From positions 1 to 12,594 of the forward strand of contig JAEDFL010000051.1 of assembly GCA_016292785.1 (NCBI GenBank): a DNA stretch of 12,594 nt, read 5' to 3'. The notes under the pieces are model-generated. The model saw only the letters and a list, made by a program, of their open reading frames with translations. It did no database searches and was not told the origin of the DNA. The position numbers and the translations under genes are program-made. Shown piece after piece: positions 6,401 to 12,594 of this stretch. Numbering within the stretch: position 1 is the first letter of the stretch; each line of letters starts with the position of its first letter. The stretch is from Clostridiaceae bacterium (lineage in GTDB: Bacteria > Bacillota > Clostridia > Oscillospirales > Acutalibacteraceae).

Positions 6401-7053
6401 GAGGATCTGAAAGCCTCGATAACTTCAAGACGCTTGAGAGCCTTTGCTCTCTTCTGAGCCGAAGTACCGTTAAGCTCCTCACGAAGCTCAACGGAAAGAG
6501 CGTCAAGATCAACTTCCTGAAGAAGAGTCTTGATAGCCTCGGCACCCATACCTGCCTTGAAATCGTCCTCGTACCTTTCACGGTACTCCATATATGATTT
6601 TTCGTCAAGGATCTGCTTCTTCTCAAGCGGCGTATCGCCGGGATCGGTGACGATGTATGATGCGAAATAGAGAACCTTTTCGAGGTTTCTCGGTGTAATG
6701 TCAAGAACAAGACCTATTCTTGACGGGATTCCCTTGAAATACCAGATGTGAGACACGGGAGCTGCAAGCTCAATATGTCCCATACGCTCACGGCGAACCT
6801 TGGCCTTGGTAACTTCAACGCCGCAGCGATCGCAGATGATGCCCTTGTGACGAACTCTCTTATACTTTCCGCAGTGGCACTCCCAGTCCTTGGTAGGTCC
6901 GAAAATTCTCTCGCAGAAAAGTCCGTCTTTTTCCGGCTTCAGGGTACGGTAATTTATGGTTTCGGGCTTGGTTACCTCACCGTAAGACCATTCTCTGATC
7001 TGTTCGGGTGAAGCAAGACCGATCTTAATTGATTCAAAGGTATTGTTTTCCAA
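3439..7053 (-). CDS. rpoC: DNA-directed RNA polymerase subunit beta'
   Basis: This is the beta' subunit of RNA polymerase, which forms the clamp and holds the catalytic magnesium. Visible landmarks: zinc-binding Cys59, Cys61, Cys74 and Cys77 near the N-terminus; the catalytic motif NADFDGDQM at 446-454 (Asp448, 450, 452); the bridge helix around 707-731 (SGARGNDSQLRQLAGMRGL); the trigger loop around 757-785 (SSRGARKGLADTALRTADSG, then YLTRRLVDV); and the second zinc site Cys795, Cys886, Cys893, Cys896. At 1204 residues it matches Clostridia/Bacilli forms and lacks the large insertion of E. coli (1407). The start codon is TTG (7051-7053): an in-frame stop lies seven codons upstream, AAGGGG stands 8 nt before it, and the conserved MENNTFESIKIGLASPEQIR begins there. 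The gap after rpoB is 51 bp without a promoter or terminator, so the two genes are co-transcribed. Confidence 0.99.
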   Translation of the reverse strand: MENNTFESIKIGLASPEQIREWSYGEVTKPETINYRTLKPEKDGLFCERIFGPTKDWECHCGKYKRVRHKGIICDRCGVEVTKAKVRRERMGHIELAAPVSHIWYFKGIPSRIGLVLDITPRNLEKVLYFASYIVTDPGDTPLEKKQILDEKSYMEYRERYEDDFKAGMGAEAIKTLLQEVDLDALSVELREELNGTSAQKRAKALKRLEVIEAFRSSGNKPEWMILDVIPVIPPDIRPMVQLDGGRFATSDLNDLYRRVINRNNRLKKLLELGAPDIIVRNEKRMLQEAVDALIDNGRRGRPVTGPNNRALKSLSDMLKGKQGRFRQNLLGKRVDYSGRSVIVVGPELKLYQCGLPKEMALELFKPFVMKRLVETEKAGNVKSARKMVEKVHPEVWDALEVVIKDHPVMLNRAPTLHRLGIQAFEPVLVEGRAIKLHPLVCTAFNADFDGDQMAVHVPLSAEAQAEARFLMLAANNLLKPSDGRPVAVPTQDMILGSYYLTLEKPGEPGEGKAFRDVEEAIMAYDEGIITLHSSIKIRMTKTINGVEYTRLVPTTLGKVIFNNPIPQDLGFVERNPEDIDSMFKLEVDFLVKKGNLGKIIDKCIRVHGTAVAAEMLDNIKAQGYKHSTRSGITVAAFDATIPPKKAELIAEAEAKIDKVNRNYERGLITNSERSDKVIEIWENCTQEVAKELKANFDKYNPINMMLDSGARGNDSQLRQLAGMRGLIANTAGKTIEVPIKANYREGLNILEYFISSRGARKGLADTALRTADSGYLTRRLVDVSQECIIREEDCGCTEGVEVYDIYHGNRKIVDLAERLTGRYLLNDYVDEQTGEVIMDNTRMMKAEDAERVANHAKALHQAKIDAGEAEEGSVASVVIRSLLTCKTEHGVCIKCYGSNLATGNPVTIGEAVGIIAAQSIGEPGTQLTMRTFHTGGAKDAGDITQGLPRIEELFEARKPKALAILSEISGTVSFEEVKKSRHVVITDSENGDSKSYLIPYGFREIVKEGDRVTKGQALTDGAPNPHDVLAIRGVSAVHDYLIREVQKTYRTQGVDINDKHIEVIVRQMMRKVKIEDSGDTEFLPGSIVEKHEFYVANDKVKAKAEEEGREPNYATCVPTLMGITKASLATESFLSAASFQETTRVLTDAAIKGKTDPLLGLKENVIIGKLLPSGTGMRCYSEVELKPTEEHSTTVLGDLLKGV

Positions 7054-7104
7054 TCTGAATGCCCCTTTTCCTTAAATCTGTTATATACAACTTGCAGTCT
7101 GTTA

Positions 7105-10100
7105 TCAATCAAAGCTCTCTTCATCATCGGAGAACATATCGTCCATATCCTCAAAGATATCGTCGAAGGAGTCTTCTTCCTCCTCGTCCTCGATGAAGTT
7201 GCCTTCCTCGTCCTCAAGGGCATAACCCTCGGCACCCTCCATGTCATTGACCTGAGTGAATGCCTTGTCATCGGAAGCCGTGAAGCCCAGCTCATCGTCA
7301 AAGTTCTGCTTGAGGTCGATCTCGTTCTCGTCCTTGTCGTAAACACGAACATCGAGACCGAGCGACTGAAGCTCTTTGACAAGAACCTTGAAGGACTCCG
7401 GAATACCCGACTGGGGAACATTGTTGCCCTTTACGATTGCCTCGTAGGTCTTAACACGTCCGACAACGTCATCGGACTTAACTGTAAGAATTTCCTGAAG
7501 TGTATAAGCTGCGCCGTAAGCTTCGAGCGCCCAAACTTCCATCTCACCGAAACGCTGACCGCCGAACTGAGCTTTACCGCCGAGCGGCTGCTGAGTAACA
7601 AGTGAATACGGTCCTGTGGAACGGGCATGGATCTTATCGTCAACAAGGTGGAGCAGCTTGAGGTAGTACATGATACCGACCGTTACGGGGTTATCAAACT
7701 TGCGTCCGGTGCGTCCGTCGGTAAGGATCGACTTACCGTCCTCACGGATACCGAGATCCTTGAACATTTCCTTGATATCCGCTTCGTGTGCGCCGTCGAA
7801 TACGGGAGTCATAACTCTCCAGCCGAGATGCTTTGCGGCAAATCCGAGGTTAACCTCAAGAACCTGACCGATATTCATTCGGGACGGAACGCCCAACGGG
7901 TTAAGAACGATATCAAGCGGGGTGCCGTCCTCAAGGAATGGCATATCCTCCTGAGGAAGAATACGGGAAACAACACCCTTGTTTCCGTGGCGGCCTGCCA
8001 TCTTGTCGCCGACAGAAAGCTTACGCTTCTGAGCAATGTAGCAACGAACTACCTTGTTTACGCCGGGGCTGAGCTCGTCGCTGTTCTCTCTTGTGAATAC
8101 CTCAACGTTTACGATGATACCGTACTCACCGTGCGGCACACGCAGAGAGGTATCTCTGACTTCCTTAGCCTTTTCACCGAAGATAGCACGAAGAAGTCTT
8201 TCTTCGGGGGTAAGCTCGGTTTCTCCCTTGGGAGTAACCTTACCGACGAGGATATCGCCTGAGCGAACCTCCGCACCGACGCGGATAATTCCTCTGTCGT
8301 CAAGATCCTTGAGAGCGTCATCACCGACATTCGGGATATCTCTTGTGATCTCCTCGGGTCCGAGCTTGGTATCTCTTGCTTCGATTTCAAATTCTTCTAT
8401 ATGGATTGATGTATAAACGTCGTCTCTGACGAGCTTTTCGTTGATAAGAACGGCGTCCTCGTAGTTGTAGCCCTCCCATGTCATAAAGCCGATGAGAGCA
8501 TTCTTACCGAGGGAGATTTCACCGTGATCGGTTGCGGGGCCGTCAGCGATAACATCGCCTGCCTTGACCTCCTGTCCGAGTTCAACGATCGGTTTCTGGT
8601 TGATACAGGTACCCTGGTTGGATCTCATAAACTTTGTGAGATTGTATCTGTCGATACCCTGAGCGGTCTGAACCTCAACATAGTCTGCGTTTACATGAAC
8701 AACAACGCCGTCATTCTTACAGAGAACAACTGTACCGGAGTCAACCGCAGCCTTGTACTCCATACCGGTTCCGACTATCGGAGCCTCGGTGCGAAGAAGA
8801 GGAACTGCCTGACGCTGCATGTTAGAGCCCATCAGCGCACGGTTTGCGTCATCGTTCTCAAGGAACGGAATCATTGCCGTAGCCACGGAAACGAGCATCT
8901 TGGGCGAAACGTCCATAAAGCTGACTCTGGAATTGTCGATCTCATGGAACTCGTCACGGTAACGTGCCATAACCTTACGTCTGACAAAACGGCCTTCCTC
9001 ATCGAGAGGCTCGTTGGCCTGAGCAACGATAAACTCGTCCTCCTGGTCTGCCGTCATATAGACAACCTCGTCAAGCACCTTGCCGTCAACAACACGTCTG
9101 TAAGGAGCTTCGATGAAGCCGTATTTGTTAATCTTTGCAAAGGTAGCAAGGTAGGAGATAAGTCCGATGTTAGGACCTTCGGGAGTCTCAATGGGACACA
9201 TACGTCCGTAGTGGCTGTAATGAACGTCACGGACTTCAAATCCTGCACGGTCACGGGAAAGACCGCCGGGGCCGAGAGCCGAAAGACGGCGCTTATGAGT
9301 AAGCTCGGCAAGGGGGTTGGTCTGATCCATGAACTGTGAAAGCGGTGAAGAACCGAAAAACTCCTTAATCGCCATAAGCACGGGGCGGATGTTGATAAGA
9401 GTCTGAGGAGTGATCTTATCGTCGTCCTCCTGAGCCTGGAGAGTCATTCTCTCACGGACTACTCTTTCCATTCTCGCAAGACCGATTCTGAACTGGTTCT
9501 GGAGAAGCTCGCCGACGGAGCGGATGCGACGATTGCCGAGGTGGTCGATATCGTCGGTCTTACCGATGCCGAAAGCGATCGAGTTGACATAGTTTATTGA
9601 TGAGAAAATATCGTCGATTGTAATATGCTTGGGAATAAGGTCGTCGCAGTGATCCTTGAGAAGTCCGAGGAGAGCCTCGTCGTCCTCAACATCAGCCTCG
9701 AGAATCTCTTTAAGAGCGGCAAATGAAACCTTTTCGTTTATACCGATCTCATCGAGCTGTTCCTCGGTGAACTGCGGGAAATACGGCTTGATATCAACCA
9801 TGCCGTTGGAGATGACCTTGATCTCCTTATCGTCGTCAACCTTGACGAATACGACCGACACGCCGGACTGCTCGATTTCAACAGCCTTTTCCTTGGAAAC
9901 GATCTCGCCCTCGTCGGCAATTACTTCGCCGGTGAGAGGAGCAACAACAGGCTGGGAAAGAGTTGCGCCGACAATACGGTCAAACAGAGACAGCTTCTTA
10001 TTATACTTGTATCTGCCGACTCTGGAAATATCGTAACGGTACGGATCAAAGAACAGATTGTCAAGATGAGTCTGTGCAGTTTCAAGAGTTGCAGGCTCGC

Positions 10101-10830
10101 CGGGACGGAGCTTTTTGAATACCTCCATAAGAGCTTCCTCGGTATTCTGCGTCTCATCCTTCTCAAGGGTTGCCTCAATTCTGGGATCATATCCGAAAAA
10201 TTCACGGATATCGGTGTTGGAGCTGAGTCCGAGGGCTCTGATAAATGTTGTGATAAAGATCTTCCTGTTCTTGTCTATACGGACATAGAAAAGATCATTT
10301 ACATCGGTCTCGTACTCAAGCCATGCGCCTCGGTTGGGGATAACCGTGTTCGAGTAAAGCTCGATACCTGTCTTATCATGAGTCATATCGTAGTAAACGC
10401 CCGGCGAACGAACAAGCTGTGAAACAATCGCACGCTCGGCACCGTTGATGATAAAGGTACCGCTGTCCGTCATAATCGGGAAATCACCCATGTAGACTTC
10501 GCTTTCTTTTACGACACCGGTTTCTTTGTTGAGAAGACGTGCCTTGACACGCATCGGTGCGGAATAACTCGCATCGCGCTCCTTGCACTCTCTGATGGTG
10601 TACTTCGGCTTGTCGTCCATTCTGTAATCGACAAACTTGAGCACCCAGTTACCGGTATAATCGGTAATGTCCGCAATGTCACGGAATACCTCTTTAAGTC
10701 CGGTTTCCAGAAACCACTTGTATGAGTCCTTCTGCACCTCAATGAGGTTTGGCATTTCCATAACCTCTTTGATTTTGCCGAAGCTCATTCTGGTTCTGCT
10801 GCCCCTTGCAACGGGAGAAACATTCGTCAT
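7105..10830 (-). CDS. rpoB: DNA-directed RNA polymerase subunit beta
   Basis: This is the beta subunit of RNA polymerase, 1241 residues, complete, with a Firmicutes-like N-terminus (SFGKIKEVMEMPNLIEVQKD). Landmarks: the rifampicin-binding region at 493-519 (GSSPLSQFMDQTNPL, then THKRRLSAL), with wild-type residues at Asp502, His512 and Ser517 (E. coli D516, H526, S531) but Pro496 where E. coli has Gln510; active-site basic residues in GDKMAGRHGNKG (941-952; Lys943, Lys951); and the conserved C-terminal GGKAQFGGQRFGEMEVWALE (1084-1103), which contacts beta'. The last 36 residues are very acidic (22 Asp/Glu). The ATG at 10830 is preceded by GGAGTGG about 7-10 nt away. Normally rplJ and rplL precede rpoB; here rpoB is the first gene of the operon. 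Confidence 0.99.
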   Translation of the reverse strand: MTNVSPVARGSRTRMSFGKIKEVMEMPNLIEVQKDSYKWFLETGLKEVFRDIADITDYTGNWVLKFVDYRMDDKPKYTIRECKERDASYSAPMRVKARLLNKETGVVKESEVYMGDFPIMTDSGTFIINGAERAIVSQLVRSPGVYYDMTHDKTGIELYSNTVIPNRGAWLEYETDVNDLFYVRIDKNRKIFITTFIRALGLSSNTDIREFFGYDPRIEATLEKDETQNTEEALMEVFKKLRPGEPATLETAQTHLDNLFFDPYRYDISRVGRYKYNKKLSLFDRIVGATLSQPVVAPLTGEVIADEGEIVSKEKAVEIEQSGVSVVFVKVDDDKEIKVISNGMVDIKPYFPQFTEEQLDEIGINEKVSFAALKEILEADVEDDEALLGLLKDHCDDLIPKHITIDDIFSSINYVNSIAFGIGKTDDIDHLGNRRIRSVGELLQNQFRIGLARMERVVRERMTLQAQEDDDKITPQTLINIRPVLMAIKEFFGSSPLSQFMDQTNPLAELTHKRRLSALGPGGLSRDRAGFEVRDVHYSHYGRMCPIETPEGPNIGLISYLATFAKINKYGFIEAPYRRVVDGKVLDEVVYMTADQEDEFIVAQANEPLDEEGRFVRRKVMARYRDEFHEIDNSRVSFMDVSPKMLVSVATAMIPFLENDDANRALMGSNMQRQAVPLLRTEAPIVGTGMEYKAAVDSGTVVLCKNDGVVVHVNADYVEVQTAQGIDRYNLTKFMRSNQGTCINQKPIVELGQEVKAGDVIADGPATDHGEISLGKNALIGFMTWEGYNYEDAVLINEKLVRDDVYTSIHIEEFEIEARDTKLGPEEITRDIPNVGDDALKDLDDRGIIRVGAEVRSGDILVGKVTPKGETELTPEERLLRAIFGEKAKEVRDTSLRVPHGEYGIIVNVEVFTRENSDELSPGVNKVVRCYIAQKRKLSVGDKMAGRHGNKGVVSRILPQEDMPFLEDGTPLDIVLNPLGVPSRMNIGQVLEVNLGFAAKHLGWRVMTPVFDGAHEADIKEMFKDLGIREDGKSILTDGRTGRKFDNPVTVGIMYYLKLLHLVDDKIHARSTGPYSLVTQQPLGGKAQFGGQRFGEMEVWALEAYGAAYTLQEILTVKSDDVVGRVKTYEAIVKGNNVPQSGIPESFKVLVKELQSLGLDVRVYDKDENEIDLKQNFDDELGFTASDDKAFTQVNDMEGAEGYALEDEEGNFIEDEEEEDSFDDIFEDMDDMFSDDEESFD

Positions 10831-10975
10831 TGACTAACCACTCCGTTCTTTTTATTTTCGTCCGTGTGTTGGATATGCACTTGTTAATTTTGACAGTTTT
10901 TGCTCCAAAAAAGAGCATAATTTGTCCATAGAAAAAATACCTAAGGACACACAAGTCCATTATAATCGTTATAGC

Positions 10976-11004
10976 ATTATAATGCATTGGCTTCAAAAAG
11001 TCAA
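10976..11004 (-). promoter_or_regulatory. Strong sigma-A promoter of rpoBC
   Basis: On the minus strand, TTGACT (10999-11004), exactly 17 bp, and TATAAT (10976-10981). The predicted transcript start near 10969 gives a leader of about 139 nt. That leader holds a second ATTATAAT (near 10959) and small hairpins such as TGCTC/GAGCA, but nothing like the L10-binding leader. This explains how rpoBC is transcribed without upstream ribosomal protein genes. The rest of the 313-bp gap (10831-11143) is AT-rich and holds the divergent transporter promoter. Confidence 0.85.
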
Positions 11005-11016
11005 GCAAAAAATAAT

Positions 11017-11034
11017 GAAAATTTAAAAATTTTC
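11017..11034. promoter_or_regulatory. AT-only inverted repeat at the UP-element position of the rpoB promoter
   Basis: GAAAATTT (11017-11024) and AAATTTTC (11027-11034) are perfect inverted repeats with a 2-bp spacer. They lie about 48-65 bp upstream of the predicted rpoB start, within the A/T tract where an UP element bound by the RNA polymerase alpha C-terminal domain would be. They could instead be an operator for the divergent gene. The function is inferred. Confidence 0.4.
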
Positions 11035-11082
11035 TAAAATATGACAATTTCAACAAAATATCTAAAAATTGTAGATAATATA

Positions 11083-11112
11083 TTGAAAAATTATACATAT
11101 ATATGATATAAT
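11083..11112 (+). promoter_or_regulatory. Extended -10 promoter of the GPH transporter gene
   Basis: TTGAAA (11083-11088), an 18-bp spacer and TATAAT (11107-11112), with TG at 11104-11105 forming an extended -10. The predicted start near 11119 gives a short leader of about 25 nt that includes the AAGGAG ribosome binding site at 11131-11136. Confidence 0.7.
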
Positions 11113-11121
11113 GATTATCAT
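11104..11121. promoter_or_regulatory. Operator-like inverted repeat (Fur/PerR-box-like) over the transporter promoter
   Basis: The 15-mer ATATAATGATTATCA (11106-11120) fits the 7-1-7 pattern TGATAATnATTATCA of Fur-family boxes at 12 of 14 positions, and the PerR version TTATAATnATTATAA equally well. It contains the perfect palindrome ATGATTATCAT (11111-11121) and covers the end of the -10 and the start site, where a repressor would block transcription. Part of the match comes free from the -10 hexamer, so chance is possible. Confidence 0.35.
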
Positions 11122-11143
11122 AAATTAGAAAAGGAGTGTGAAT

Positions 11144-12594
11144 ATGCCCAATACTGCTGTGCAGGAGGCGGAAAATCAAGAAATAGACCGGATTAACGAA
11201 CGCTTGGCTGCCGACAGAAATCTTAATAAAAACAGACGCTACGTCGGCACTAAAGAAACGCTCGCCTATATCATCTATGATATTTCCGCCAGCTTTAACA
11301 TTTCAAAGTATAACGACATCTTCATCACAGACATAGTTCAGATCGGACTGCGTTTCCAGACGATCCTGACCTTTATTAACGGTATATGGGACATTGTCAA
11401 CGACATTTTCGTTGCAGCCTTCATTGATCGGACAAGAACAAGATTCGGAAAATTCAAGCCCTACCTTGTTTTGTATGCAGGTCCCGGATTGCTTTTCAGC
11501 TTCTTTTACTGGATGATGCCGATTTTCTTTGCCGGAATGGGACCGTACAACACCACCAAGCTGGCTTCCTATCTGGTTTTCCAGATACTGAATGAGCTTG
11601 CCGGCACAATCAACGGTATTGCCAAAACCGGTATGCTATCGACAATCACGCCTAATGTTGTTGACCGAACACGTCTGATAACTCAGGCAAACCTGCTTTC
11701 CGGCTTCGTTGAAAAAGGTCCGGAAATCCTGATGGGGCTTCTGATTGACGTTTTCAATAACACAGGCAGGGGCAAACAGCTTTCAAGACTATTCGTCACC
11801 GCCGGTCTTATAACCTCGCTTGCATCGGGAATTATGGCTCTTTACTTCTCGCTTGTAGCTAAGGAACGTGTTATTCAAAAGACAGAAAAGCCAAGGATTT
11901 TTGACGGAGTTAAATCAATTATCACCAACAAGCCTTTGCTTGTTTTGACATTGACAGAATTTTTAAGCGCACTGAGCATAGGCTCAGGAACGAACTATTA
12001 TTACATAAACGTTCTCGGCCTTGCTTCAATGACAACGATAGTCGGTATTCCGGGCGCATTTGTCTCCCCTGTCAGCTATTCATATGTTACAAAAGCAAGA
12101 GAGCATTTCTCCACAAAAGCTCTGTGGATAGCAAGCTCATTGATTCCAGATGGACTGATGCTCGGAGTATTTGCGGTCGGAGCTATCAACAACAACTATA
12201 AGAAACGTGCCGCAATGATACCTGCCTTTATGATCCGTGAAACGATATTTATGACCGTATACGGAATCAGCAAGGTTATTCCCGAGGAGATGCGTAACGA
12301 ATGTATCGACTACGGCGAATGGAAAACAGGCTTCAGAACAGAGGGTATGACAGCGGTTGCAAAAGGTTTGGCAACCAAGCTTGTTTCAACTCTCGGAGGA
12401 ACGCTGAAGACATTCATACTAAGCCGCATCGGCTATCAGGAGGGCGCAGGCTACGGCAACCAGTCGTCTCATACTGAATTTATGCTGTTTGCAATGTGTA
12501 CAATTATTCCCGTATGCACAGGTGTCTTAGGACTTATTCCCAAGTTCTTCTATCCCATCGATGCGGAAACACGAGACAGAATGTACAGAGAGCT
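11144..12594 (+). CDS. GPH-family sugar:cation symporter (MFS superfamily), partial at window end
   Basis: Membrane transporter of the glycoside-pentoside-hexuronide:cation symporter family, which brings sugars or glycosides in together with sodium or protons. 483 residues are visible and the frame is still open at the edge. A hydrophilic N-terminal stretch of about 35 residues precedes the first membrane segment. Family signatures: INGIWDIVNDIFVAAFIDRT (78-97) running into RTRFGKFKPY (98-107), the loop 2-3 motif, and DYGEWKTGFRTEG near residue 388-400, the conserved cytoplasmic motif before the last helices. Several hydrophobic helices lie between. The ATG follows AAGGAG by 7 nt. It is divergent from rpoB and has its own promoter. 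The substrate cannot be read from sequence. Nearest alternatives are melibiose, xyloside and glucuronide carriers, as no sugar hydrolase is in view. Confidence 0.9.
   Translation, partial: MPNTAVQEAENQEIDRINERLAADRNLNKNRRYVGTKETLAYIIYDISASFNISKYNDIFITDIVQIGLRFQTILTFINGIWDIVNDIFVAAFIDRTRTRFGKFKPYLVLYAGPGLLFSFFYWMMPIFFAGMGPYNTTKLASYLVFQILNELAGTINGIAKTGMLSTITPNVVDRTRLITQANLLSGFVEKGPEILMGLLIDVFNNTGRGKQLSRLFVTAGLITSLASGIMALYFSLVAKERVIQKTEKPRIFDGVKSIITNKPLLVLTLTEFLSALSIGSGTNYYYINVLGLASMTTIVGIPGAFVSPVSYSYVTKAREHFSTKALWIASSLIPDGLMLGVFAVGAINNNYKKRAAMIPAFMIRETIFMTVYGISKVIPEEMRNECIDYGEWKTGFRTEGMTAVAKGLATKLVSTLGGTLKTFILSRIGYQEGAGYGNQSSHTEFMLFAMCTIIPVCTGVLGLIPKFFYPIDAETRDRMYRE

Noticed and set aside
10831..10969. 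Riboswitch or ribosomal-protein L10 binding leader before rpoB
   Set aside because: Only small 4-6-bp stems are visible and no known conserved core was recognised; the gene is also not next to rplJ.

Overview
The window looks like a chromosomal stretch of a Gram-positive anaerobe of the class Clostridia, probably a Ruminococcus-like member of the Oscillospiraceae. The basis is the Firmicutes-type RpoB and RpoC, which lack the large proteobacterial insertions, the single-chain iron-sulfur L-serine dehydratase, the strong GGAGG-type ribosome binding sites and the housekeeping promoters close to TTGACA-17-TATAAT. The genus is inferred; no database was searched.

Left region (1-865): this is the end of an integrated mobile element. 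A minus-strand gene, cut by the window edge, encodes a protein with two helix-turn-helix segments of the excisionase/MerR type. A non-coding element end follows, with two sets of direct repeats, both with 21-bp spacing. The element stops at the anticodon loop of a tRNA-Ser(CGA), of which only the 3' half (811-865) is left. This is the expected footprint of a tyrosine-recombinase element inserted in a tRNA gene; the restored tRNA should lie at the other end of the element, outside the window.

Tandem array (847-1297): starting inside that tRNA remnant, a 177-bp unit is repeated about 2.5 times. Every unit begins with the last 19 nucleotides of the tRNA including CCA, followed by a terminator-like hairpin and a GC-rich palindromic segment. 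The layout closely resembles the classical tyrT tRNA repeat of Escherichia coli (178-bp units that start with 19 bp of tRNA), but here it sits on a serine tRNA in a Firmicute. This is the most unusual structure in the window. A bidirectional terminator (1298-1342) closes it.

Middle (1365-3310, minus strand): a phosphoribosyltransferase-fold protein whose catalytic acidic pair is replaced by two alanines, and upstream of it sdaA, the L-serine dehydratase that turns serine into pyruvate and ammonia. Each has its own promoter.

Core (3439-10830, minus strand): rpoB and rpoC, encoding the beta and beta' subunits of RNA polymerase, form a two-gene operon with a consensus promoter and a rho-independent terminator. 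The ribosomal protein genes that usually precede rpoB (rplJ, rplL) are absent; a divergent transporter gene lies there instead.

Right edge (11144-12594, plus strand): the start of a glycoside-pentoside-hexuronide (GPH) type sugar:cation symporter, cut by the window end, with an extended -10 promoter overlapped by an inverted repeat resembling a Fur/PerR box. No complete RNA gene and no CRISPR array was seen.
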